A DNA stretch of 64,000 nt from Glebionis coronaria (lineage: Eukaryota > Streptophyta > Magnoliopsida > Asterales > Asteraceae): NCBI GenBank assembly GCA_025667525.1, contig CM046877.1, positions 616,852,580-616,916,579 of the forward strand, written 5' to 3'. The stretch's first letter is position 1; every line of letters starts with the position of its first letter. A program made the translations under genes and the position numbers. Positions 1-9,358 of the stretch are shown here, piece after piece. Below the pieces are notes generated by a model. That model did no database searches. It was not told the DNA's origin and worked only from the letters and a program-made list of their open reading frames with translations.

Positions 1-1383
1 TCACCAAGAGTTAAACCTGCTGGTTTAGATTTGGATACTGTATGTGCTTATATTGCTTCTTTGCCCAATGGTTCAGTGATTACATATGAGGACCTTGAGC
101 AGATAAGTGATGAGCACTTGGAAGAGATGGACATTATGTGGAACATGGCTCTTGCTAGTATAAGAGCAAATAGGTGGAACAGAAGGTTTAAGAAGAAAAT
201 GACCTTCAATGCAAAAGACACAGCTGGATTTGATAAATCCAAAGTTGAATGCTACAACTGTCATCGTATGAGGCACTTCATGAGGGAATGCAGATCTCCT
301 AGAAGATCTGATGTTGGTAAACCCTCAAGTCAGGTTGTTAAAGCTCAGGATTCCAAAGCCATGGTTGCAGTTCAAGGAACTGATGGTATGGGATGGGATT
401 GGAGCTATCTGGCTAAGAATGTTGAAGAGGATAAAGCTTTGGTTGCTGAGGTTGAAGAATAGCATGTTGAATATGCTCTCATGGCACACTCCTCCTCTTC
501 ATCTGATAATGAGGTATACAATGATGCTTTTTGTACTAAAGGTTGTAGGTTAAACACTGAGAAACTTAACAAAGAGGTGTTAAGATTATTAAGTGATGTG
601 AGTACTGAAAAGTGCAAACTGTCTAATTACCAAGTAGCTCTCACTCAAACTGAGAAAACCGTTTCTGAATACAAGAAAATGGAATTTGACTTAAAAGATA
701 AAATAAATATCTTAAAACATGAGTTAAATGCTAGTATGGATATTAGAAACATCATGGAAAGGGTTAATGGTGAGTTACAAGCTAAGTTAGATGAGGCCAT
801 TAAGAATAAAGATAATGTTAGCCTTAAAATTCAAAGATTTGATAGAGCCACTCAAACCCTAGGAGACTGTGTGGGTAAACAAAGGAATCCTAAGGACATG
901 ACTGGGATTGGGATGAATGATTACTCTTTGGTTCCGCCACCAGCTGGTGACTTCTATGGTGTCCAACAAAAGGACCTATCTTGGACTGGTTTGCCAGAAT
1001 TCCAAGAGGAGGAATTCATTCCTCCACCAAGAGTTGTCACTCCAGTTGAAGAGTACCAACAAAAGTTGACTGACCTGAATGAATGGAAGAAAGCTAACCC
1101 TACTTTATTTGTTAAGGGTGGCTTGCTATGTGAAAGTCCCAATGAGTCAACTCCAATTAAGGTTACAAACCCAATCACTGGTAAAGCTGTTGACCTAGGC
1201 TCAAAAACTGATAGAAAACCTAGCATTAAATATGCAGAGATGTATAGGAATACTAGGTCACCCAAGAGCCAAGTTAGCAATAATGGAACAGGCTTCTTTT
1301 CTTCTAGACCTAAGGTTGTGTCTAGAAAAGCTTGTTACACTTGTGGTAGCTTTTCACACTTGGCATACAAGTGTGTCAACGCT
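1..1383 (+). pseudogene. gag: A1 gag, 5' part (truncated by window edge and by insertion B)
   Basis: Capsid/nucleocapsid protein of the copia element. The reading frame is open from base 1 to an in-frame TAG at 460-462, then continues in the same frame to 1383, where element B interrupts it. Two CX2CX4HX4C zinc knuckles are visible: 249-291 (the usual Gly before His is Arg) and 1333-1374. Between them is a charged, probably coiled-coil stretch. Compared with A2, the window starts about 876 bases into gag. The TAG replaces GAG and is shared with A2, so it predates the separation of the two copies. Frame resumes at 8805. Confidence 0.88.
1379..1383. repeat. Target site duplication of element B, left copy (acgct)
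   Basis: The five bases acgct directly precede element B and recur at 8805-8809. The uninterrupted copy A2 has a single acgct at the same place in gag (about 20213-20217). Confidence 0.9.
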
Positions 1384-1847
1384 TGATAGGTGTGTAAACA
1401 CCCATCCTTTTTACCACTTAATTACAATAATAACCGGACCAAAACGTGTATTTTATGTCTTTTATGTCAGAATTATGCGTGGTTTGTGTTTTTGTTGTGA
1501 TTTAGGACGAAATTGTGAAAAGTGGAGAAAACACGGCATTTACGGGCTTTGATTGAAGAAAAAGATGAAAAAACGAAGTCAAGAAGTCAAGAGTGTAAAA
1601 AGAACGGAAGTCCAAGACCAATTCTGAAGATTTATTGAAGAAAAAGTCAAATGACGGAAGTTTTCTAAAAGCCGAGGAACTCAAGTCTATTTTATTGAAG
1701 AATTAAAAGACGAGTTCAAAAGAAATCCCGAGCCACAAGTCATTAGAGTCCAAGTTTAAAGAAGATTAGAAGAAAAGGACAAATGGTGCAATTAATGAAG
1801 ATTAAAGGCTTAAGGACCTAATGACGCAATTAAGAAGAAAGGAAGGA

Positions 1848-1881
1848 GGGGAGGAAGCTTCCTAATCCTCCCCTATATATA
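1848..1881 (+). promoter_or_regulatory. Element B 5' LTR inverted repeat plus TATA box
   Basis: GGGGAGGA at 1848-1855 pairs with TCCTCCCC at 1866-1873, immediately followed by TATATATA at 1874-1881. CCTAATC upstream and GATTAGG downstream also bracket the TATA box. This is the likely core promoter; transcription would start some 30 bp further on. The same arrangement is at 7523-7556 in the 3' LTR. Confidence 0.6.
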
Positions 1882-2326
1882 GATTAGGCTAGTTAATTAT
1901 TGTCTTTGTTGGGTGGTTTGACAAACCAATACTTCCATTTTCATTTATGCACATTACTTTCTTGTCAAATTTACATTAATTGTCTTGCACCTTAATTACC
2001 ATTTAATTTCAAGTAAGTTTCCATTTAATTCTTGTCAATCTTTACTTTATCTTGTTAATCTCCTATCTACCTTTCTTAATCTTTGATTTTTATGTTTAAT
2101 TTTATGTTCATGTTCATGTTCTTATTTTGATCAAGTGGGTTTTTGATTATTGTGGTTAAATTTGTTAGTTTTATTGATATAGATTGTTTGTTTATGATTA
2201 ATTATTGTTTTGTTATTAGTTTAGTTTAATTTTGTGTTTGATTTTGATTAATTTGTAGTTAGATTCGTGTTTCTGTGATCCCTTGTTCTTCGGGGGTGTT
2301 TGTTGCTGTATCTGGTCTTTCCAGGT

Positions 2327-2735
2327 AAAGTTCTAAGCCAAAGAGAAGAAAGGCTTTCATTCGGAACTTTAAAAGTTCCGAACGAGCCACAACTTCCGAA
2401 CCAAGGAAGCTTCATTCGGAAGAAGTTCCGGATCAATAAGTTCTGGATCAAGGGCAACTTCCGGATCAAACTTGTTCATTCAGAACATTAAATGTTCCGA
2501 ACCAAGGAAGCTTCATTCGGAAGAAGTTTCGGATCAAGAAGTTCCGGATCAAGGGCAACTTCCGGATCAAACTTGTTCATTCGGAAGAAGTTCCGGATCA
2601 AGAAGTTCCGGATCAAGGGAAACTTTCGGATCAAACTTGTTCATTCGGAACATTAAAAGTTCCGAGTCAAGGAAGCTTCATTCGGAAGAAGTTCCGGATC
2701 AAGAAGTTCCGAGTCAAGGATTTCTTTCAGGTTCC
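2327..2735 (+). repeat. Degenerate tandem array of TTCCGGATCAAG words in B 5' LTR
   Basis: The word ttccggatcaag and its variants recur every 12-25 bp inside a larger unit of about 110 bp. The array includes a 23-bp palindrome at 2360-2382 built from ttcggaacttt and aaagttccgaa. It lies downstream of the TATA box, so it should be transcribed as part of R/U5. Short open frames across it on both strands are by-products of the repeat and not genes. Confidence 0.85.
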
Positions 2736-3147
2736 TTTTTAGTTTTTCTTTTTAAGTTCTGTCTTTTATTTTCAAGCCTTATTTTTCCCGCCTTTTATTT
2801 AGTTGCACTTTAAATTTGCCTTAGCTTTATTTTAGTCTTGCCTTAGTTTAAGTTTTAGTCGCGTTTTAAGATTGCCTTAGTTAGATTTAAGTTTGCGTTA
2901 TTTACGTTTAGTACCCTTTAATTTCAGTTTTTAATTTCAGTCAAGCTTTTTAAATACTTGTCTTTTATTTTAATTAGACTTAGATTTACTTTAATTGCAC
3001 TTTTACTTTAAAGTTTCGAAATTTTATTTTAAAACAACCAAAATATTCTTTTTCACCAAAAACAACAGAGTCATACTTTAAGCCGGAAATCAATTCGAAG
3101 AGATACCGAGAACAATAATTGAACCTAGCAAAATCTATACATTAAAA

Positions 3148-3162
3148 TGACGCCGCTGCCGG
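3148..3162 (+). other. Element B primer-binding site (tRNA-Asp type)
   Basis: TGACGCCGCTGCCGG, three bases after the LTR, resembles the TGGCGCCGTTGCCGG complement of tRNA-Asp used by Athila-type elements, with two mismatches. Confidence 0.7.
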
Positions 3163-3350
3163 CTCTTTTCGTGAAGATTAACGTTTTTTTGTGAAAGACG
3201 CGTTGGCTTTTGGGATCCGTTCACTCGTGAACGTTATTTTTAGTGTCAAAAATTTTCGGAAATCCCTAAAACATTTGAAACATCATAAAAAGCATTTCTT
3301 TTTCAAAGTTTTGCACCAAAAATATTCTTCTTGCTTATCTATCTTTCTTT

Positions 3351-5057
3351 ATGGATTTTTATGTCCATTGCGTCCGGTGTGGGAAACAATTATCTGGGAA
3401 CAACTCTTGTCAATGGTGTACATGTGAGCGGTGTGGAAACGATATCGACAACACACAATTCGGATTTTGTCCCTTGTGCAACTCGACTAATTCATTCTTT
3501 TTGAACCCACCTCCTGTTCCCCCGTGCATCTATTGTGGAAGCGATTCTCATTGGCATGTTTCGTGCCCGCTTCGATACCCGTATGGTCACGGGCAAGAAC
3601 CGGGGTACAATTATGACAATGGTAATAGCTATCCACAAGAAGCACCTAGTTCCTCTCCACACCCATGGTGCTATATTTGTGGGGGCCCTCACGATGCTTC
3701 TTTTTGTGATCCGTCGCAAGTCTTTGAGAAAGTACCGTGCTATCATCCTAGTGTCTATAACTTTGAGCCCCCACATCACACCCTCAATCATCAATCCTCT
3801 CAGCAAATTAGTCTTGATCAACAACTCACTTCTTTGAATGACATTCTAGAAAGTATAGCTCAACTTCGAGCTGACTTACATCAGGAAAGGCAACCGTTGC
3901 TTGATGTGGACGAAACCTTGAAAACCACCGACACCTTTTTGAGCCAATTTAGTCGTTTTCCCTTCTTTTCTACACCAAAATGTTTAATTACAGCGTGGGA
4001 TAGAATTGGTGAAATTGAACATACTCGGGGCGATGAACAACAAAAGTTGCTGCATGAGCTTCTTAAAGATGTGGAGGTTATCAAGGAAGAGTTAGTCGAC
4101 TACGTCACTCCTAACTGGACTCGTCCCATCTATTATGATGATGACGACGACAATGATGTCTACACTTTCAACCAATCTTCTGAAGTTGCTGCTCCTACTC
4201 TCGATGTTCCTATTGCGTCTAAGGATCTAGATTCGTTGAATGAGCTTAGTGTTGTTGGTCTCGACAAATTATTGGATGATGAGGTTTGTGACTTACCTGC
4301 TATGGAGCCTGAGGACGACGCTACTCTTACGGAAGAGGTCGATCCTAGTGATGACGATTCTTCTCTTTGCTATGAGAATTTCACTTTTGAAGTTCCTCAA
4401 TCTCCACCGGGAGATGCGGGTGATGACGATTTATTCTCTCCGGCTTACGAGAAGTTCACCGATGAACTTGATCTTGTGGATGAGGTGGAAGACGTGCTTC
4501 TTCGCGATAGATTACGGAAAGTGCACCTTCTTATTGCTCAAATCGAAGAGTTGACTTCTCCTTCTCTTTCCAAGTCTTTACCTCCATTTATTCCTCCCGT
4601 TAAAGATAATGACCCATTGCTGGAAGAAATCGATATCCACTCCATCCCTCCAGGTATTGATGATTATGACACGGAGGGGGACATTATTTTTTATAATTTG
4701 CTGCAGGAAGATATTGTCCCAAGTCCCCCTCCCGAGCACCTTTCATCCTCCCCTTTAGCCACTATTTCGGAGGATGAGTGCTTTGACCCGGGAGGTAACA
4801 TTGATTATGCAATGATTGATAACAATACGGCTTTGCCGCTTGCTCAGCATCTATTGTCTTTGGGGGAGGACAATGTGCTTACTTTACCCACCCCACCTCC
4901 CGTGGATCTTGAATTCACATACTTCTCGTATGTTGAAAGGACCTTTCTCCCATTCAAGACTTATCCCCCCACCTATCCTTTGTTGATGTCAACCGGGAAC
5001 GAGGACAAGGTCTTTGATCCCGGTATCACATTCGAGGCTTCCCCATGGACCATTTAA
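3351..5057 (+). CDS. 568-aa zinc-finger ORF of non-autonomous element B
   Basis: The only long ORF of B, intact from ATG to stop. The N-terminus has four CxxC pairs (residues 7/10, 20/23, 25/28, 40/43), then a gag-like CX2CX4HX4C knuckle at 59-72 and a near-knuckle CX2CX3HX4C at 107-119. The rest is acidic and Pro/Ser-rich, without an enzyme motif. The knuckles suggest nucleic-acid binding, perhaps RNA packaging, but that is inference. Similar acidic ORFs with CCxC fingers are known from plant LARD-like elements, mostly annotated as hypothetical. It starts about 190 bp after the primer site and occupies the place of gag-pol; the leader after its stop matches the leader after pol in E. Confidence 0.75.
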   Translation: MDFYVHCVRCGKQLSGNNSCQWCTCERCGNDIDNTQFGFCPLCNSTNSFFLNPPPVPPCIYCGSDSHWHVSCPLRYPYGHGQEPGYNYDNGNSYPQEAPSSSPHPWCYICGGPHDASFCDPSQVFEKVPCYHPSVYNFEPPHHTLNHQSSQQISLDQQLTSLNDILESIAQLRADLHQERQPLLDVDETLKTTDTFLSQFSRFPFFSTPKCLITAWDRIGEIEHTRGDEQQKLLHELLKDVEVIKEELVDYVTPNWTRPIYYDDDDDNDVYTFNQSSEVAAPTLDVPIASKDLDSLNELSVVGLDKLLDDEVCDLPAMEPEDDATLTEEVDPSDDDSSLCYENFTFEVPQSPPGDAGDDDLFSPAYEKFTDELDLVDEVEDVLLRDRLRKVHLLIAQIEELTSPSLSKSLPPFIPPVKDNDPLLEEIDIHSIPPGIDDYDTEGDIIFYNLLQEDIVPSPPPEHLSSSPLATISEDECFDPGGNIDYAMIDNNTALPLAQHLLSLGEDNVLTLPTPPPVDLEFTYFSYVERTFLPFKTYPPTYPLLMSTGNEDKVFDPGITFEASPWTI

Positions 5058-7052
5058 TTCGGGGACGAGTCAGGCTCGTGACTCGGTTAATATAAACAAG
5101 CGCTTTTTGGGAGGCAACCCATTTATCTACCTATCTTTACCATAAGTGTAGGGGGAGCCCTGTGGTGTTTCTTGCTTTCTTTCTTATCATGTGCAGGGAT
5201 TAGAGCTTCAAAGACACACTCTTGATGACTTTTGACGAACCGTGATTCCGTGTTCCCTTCTTCCCGGTTCTATCCTAAACTCTTTTCGATTCACTATTTT
5301 ATATTTTCCAATATTAAAATAGGAATCTCTTTAGTTGTCTCTTCCTTAGCAAGATTTAAACAAAGCGCACAATGTCCTAAGTGTAGGGGAGTTTACTCCC
5401 ACATGCTTAAACATTGAGGACAATGTTTATCTTAAGTGTAGGGGGGACTTCTTTCGAAGTTATGTGGCCTTTTCCTTGTATTTGTCCTCATTTTAACCGG
5501 AAAATCAATTTTTCGACATTTTTCAAAATTTTTGACCTATTTTGGCCTATTAGTTTTTCCCTTTATATAGTTATTTTCTTTCCTTATTAGAATAAAATAA
5601 AGTGGTTTTAATTTTCAAACGTTGTGAATTTTTGACTCAACCCGAGTTACTTATCTAAGTTACTCTAGCTAGTATCCTTAACGTGTTTAAGTCAAGTTTT
5701 GCTAGGCTTTTATATAGGGAGTTATAAAACGCGAAAGTCTTAACTCTCACGGGTTAAGAACAAGAACTTTTCGCAAGTTCCTATAATTGATCCTAGAGAG
5801 TCGTTTATCAAGGGAACTTTAAAATGCGAATTCTAAACTTGAAAAAGTCTAAGAGTTTGCAAGATCCTATAGGCGACTCGAAAACCCAAAACTTTGATTT
5901 AATAGGCTAAGCATCCACGAATATCATTACTTGAGATTTTAAACTGTGGAGAACGAGAAATGATAGAGTCAATTATAAGTTCGGTATTCTTTCGTGAATT
6001 TATGTGAGTTAATTATGAGTCTATTCTCCCATCGCTTGCTAATAATTTATCTGCTAATAAATAAGGTTGTACGATTTGAAAAGTTACTTAGCTTCTAGCC
6101 CAAGATCGTTTAAAAGTTGCTCGGTATGGATTAGAGTTCATAGCCAAGGCATAACTTATTGAAGCGGGATGCGAAGATTGGCGAGTCCGAAAAGGCCCTA
6201 ACAAGGCATGAGGGCTATATTTTGTTGCTAAAGATCCAAAGTGATGTGAAGAATTATTTATCGAAAATCAATATGCAGGATCGAGACACACGACGAAAAG
6301 CAAAAACTCCCAAAAGTCATGGAGAAGTGTATCCGAAAAGACCCTAACAAGGTATGAGGATAAATAGATCCAAGTCATAAAAGGAGGCGGATCGTTGTAA
6401 ATCAAAGTCCAAAATAAAGATTGGAGAAAAATGAAGAAGGCGTGGTCCAAGTATGAATATCTCAAAACTTCAAGTGAAGAAATTCCATTGTGAAGAGAAG
6501 ACCATAATTTCATGAACGTCTCTCAAGGTTTGACGTATGAAGTCGCTGCCAAATATCGGTCCGAGAAAGGTCTCAAATCGCGAAGCGAGTTATGTCAAGA
6601 TATGAACTTTATGAGGTCCCGAGAAGCAGTTTTAAAAGATTTTGTCCTTTAGCTAACTATTGATTAAATCGTTCACTTTATTTTCAGACTAAATAACTAT
6701 CGAAATAAGTCAAACAATATATCCTCGTGATCATTCAAGACAACAATAAAATATAAGAGATACACCTAGGAATAAGGGAGTCTAAGTGAATAATTAGCCC
6801 ACATGAGTTCGTGTTAGTTTGCTAACTTATAATAACAATGATCTCGTTTTTAAGCTTGGTTTGGAGAAAGTGAAAACTTGAGGATGATGATTATTCATAA
6901 CATTTCCAAAACCCAAGGTATGTTTTTGATTTCTTTACTTTGTATGTTTTAAATTTTCTATCTCTTTAATAAAGGCCATTATGGATTAATTGTGATGAAA
7001 AATGTAAACGTGCTGTGTGACTAATGCATTGCATGAGGACATTGCAATGGTC
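5058..7052 (+). other. Element B 3' untranslated region shared with element E
   Basis: Nearly 2 kb without a credible gene. It begins with a hairpin (CGAGTCA/TGACTCG, 5066-5085) and a second small one around gggaggcaaccc at 5109-5120. Polypurine-like copies of aagtgtagggg sit at about 5143-5157, 5378-5391 and 5433-5448. Much of the stretch aligns by eye with the reverse complement of 59230-61235 in E. The 62-80-codon frames here are not supported as genes. Confidence 0.75.
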
Positions 7053-7066
7053 AAGTGTAGGGGATT
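7053..7066 (+). other. Element B polypurine tract
   Basis: aagtgtaggggatt directly abuts the 3' LTR; it primes plus-strand DNA synthesis in the family. It is the fourth copy of the aagtgtagggg word in B. Confidence 0.75.
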
Positions 7067-8804
7067 TGATAGGTGTGTAAACACCCATCCTTTTTACCAC
7101 TTAATTACAATAATAACCGGACCAAAACGTGTATTTTATGTCTTTTATGTCGGAATTATGCGTGGTTTGTGTTTTTGTTGTGATTTAGGACGAAATTGTG
7201 AAAAGTGGAGAAAACACGGCATTTACGGGCTTTGATTGAAGAAAAAGATGAAAAGACGAAGTCAAGAGTGTAAAAAGAACGGAAGACCAAGACCAATTCT
7301 GAAGATTTATTGAAGAAAAAGTCAAAAGACGGAAGTTTTCTAAAAGCCGAGGAACTCAAGTCTATTTTATTGAAGAATTAAAAGACGAGTTCAAAAGAAA
7401 TCCCGAGCCACAAGTCATTAGAGTCCAAGTTTAAAGAAGATTAGAAGAAAATGACTAATGGTGCCATTAATGAAGATTAAAGGCTTAAGGACCTAATGAC
7501 GCAATTAAGAAGAAAGGAAGGAGGGGAGGAAGCTTCCTAATCCTCCCCTATATATAGATCAGGCTAGTTAATTATTTTCTTTGTTGGGTGGTTTCACAAA
7601 CCATTACTTCCATTTTCATTTATGCACATTACTTTCTTGTCCAATTTACATTAATTGTCTTGCACCTTAATTACCATTTAATTTCAAGTAAGTTTCCATT
7701 TAATTCTTGTCAATCTTTACTTTATCTTGTTAATCTCCTATCTACCTTTCTTAATCTTTGATTTTTATGTTTAAGTTTATGTTCATGTTCATGTTCTTAT
7801 TTTGATCAAGTGGGTTTTTGATTATTGTGGTTAAATTTGTTAGTTTTATTGATATATATTGTTTGTTTATGATTAATTATTGTTTTGTTATTAGTTTAGT
7901 TTAATTTTGTATTTGATTTTGATAAATTTGTGGTTAGATTCGTGTTTCTGTGATCCCTTGTTCTTCGAGGGTGTTTGTTGCTGTATCTGATCTTTCCAGG
8001 TAAAGTTCCGAGCCAAAGAGAAGAAAGGCTTTCATTCGGAACTTTAAAAGTTCCGAACGAGCCACAACTTCTGAACCAAGGAAGCTTCATTCGGAAGAAG
8101 TTCCGGATCAAGAAGTTTCGGATCAAGGGCAACTTCCGGATCAAACTTGTTCATTCGGAACATTAAAAGTTCCGAACCAAGGAAGCTTCATTTGGAAGAA
8201 GTTCCGGATCAAGAAGTTCTGGATCAAGGGCAACTTCCGGATCAAAATTGTTCATTCGGAAGAAGTTCCGGATCAAGGGCAACTTCCGGATCAAACTTGT
8301 TCATTCGGAACATTAAAAGTTCCGAGTCAAGGAAGCTTCATTCGGAAGAAGTTCCGGATCAAGAAGTTCCGAGTCAAGGATTTCTTTCAGGTTCCTTTTT
8401 AGTTTTTCTTTTTAAGTTCTGTCTTTTATTTTCAAGCCTTATTTTTCCCGCCTTTTATTTAGTTGCACTTTAAATTTGCCTTAGCTTTATTTTAGCCTTG
8501 CCTTAGTTTAAGTTTTAGTCGCGTTTTAAGATTGCCTTAGTTAGATTTAAGTTTGCGTTATTCACGTTTAGTACCCTTTAATTTCAGTTTTTAATTTCAG
8601 TCAAGCTTTTTAAATACTTGTCTTTTATTTTAATTAGACTTAGATTTACTTTAATTGCACTTTTACTTTAAAGTTTCGCACTTTTATTTTAAAACAACCA
8701 AAATATTCTTTTTCACCAAAAACAACAGAGTCATACTTTAAGCCGGAAATCAATTCGAAGAGATACCGAGAACAATAATTGAACCTAGCAAAATCTATAC
8801 ATTA
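7067..8804 (+). repeat. Element B 3' LTR (1,738 bp)
   Basis: Partner of 1384-3144. The TATA box is at 7549-7556 with its inverted repeat at 7523-7530/7541-7548. The TTCCGGATCAAG array spans about 8004-8385, with the palindrome at 8035-8057. Confidence 0.9.
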
Positions 8805-8809
8805 ACGCT
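8805..8809. repeat. Target site duplication of element B, right copy (acgct)
   Basis: Matches 1379-1383. The gag frame of A1 resumes immediately after it. Confidence 0.9.
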
Positions 8810-9358
8810 CACAAAGCCAGCGCTGACAGGAACAAAGTCAACGTTGTTAGGAAGTCAAACGTTGTCAGACCCAAACCTTGTGTGCAGCAAAATCCACAAG
8901 TGATTAGACCTGCCCCATTCTTTACTAGAGGGTCTAACACTCATGGACAAAGACCATTTCAAAAGACAAACACCTGGTCTAATAGGCAATAGGTTTCTGT
9001 AGCAAACCCTAGGTTCAACGCTGACAAGGGTAATCTCAGCGTTGACAAGCCCAATTCCAACGCTGACAGAAACGTGATCAGACCTAAATATTTGCAACCA
9101 CGGGGTAAGGGGTCTAAAGCTTCTTCAAGCTTAACATGGAGACCCAAGAAAGATCAAAACCCTAATAATAATGGGATTTCAATGACCTGCAACAGATTTA
9201 ATTACATTTCAAACGTCATTACAAAACCTATTGGGGTTAACTGGGTATTTCATCCTAAAAAGGATGAAAATGGGGTTGTTGTGAGAACTAAGTCTGTTCT
9301 TATTGAAAAACCAGATGAATCCAAGTCTTTTAAGACTTGGGTTCCCAAAGTAAACTAA
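8805..9358 (+). pseudogene. gag: A1 gag, 3' part
   Basis: C-terminal part of gag after the B insertion: basic, Asn/Lys/Arg-rich, with in-frame SADR, NADK, SVDK and NADR blocks encoded by the 21-bp motif (8830-9070). A TAG at 8989-8991 replaces the TGG seen in A2. The frame ends at 9356-9358 in the sequence encoding WVPKVN, and pol overlaps this end in another frame. Confidence 0.85.

Larger units (their letters stand above)
1384..3144 (+). repeat. Element B 5' LTR (1,761 bp)
   Basis: Starts TGATAGG and ends TACATTA; the partner LTR is 7067-8804. It holds a GC-rich inverted repeat and TATA box near 1848-1881 and a tandem array at about 2327-2735. The 3' end TA instead of CA is not canonical, but the target duplication fixes the boundary. 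It is 23 bp longer than its partner, mainly from an 8-bp indel near 1585 and repeat-unit differences in the array. Confidence 0.9.
1384..8804 (+). mobile_element. Element B: non-autonomous Athila-type LTR retrotransposon (LARD-like)
   Basis: 7,421 bp flanked by the 5-bp duplication acgct. LTRs are 1384-3144 and 7067-8804; the internal region is only 3.9 kb with no protease, RT or integrase. It has a tRNA-Asp-like primer site, one 568-codon ORF with zinc fingers, a 3' leader strongly similar to that of element E, and a polypurine tract. LTRs differ by roughly 2% in the non-array part, plus indels in the repeat array. It needs proteins in trans, most likely from an E-like Athila element (inference from shared LTR layout and leader). 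Confidence 0.88.

Noticed and set aside
2248..2813. Overlapping 60-110-codon frames on both strands in the B LTR (also at 7896-8473)
   Set aside because: They arise from the TTCCGGATCAAG array, whose words lack stops; no start context or domain, and they lie within an LTR.
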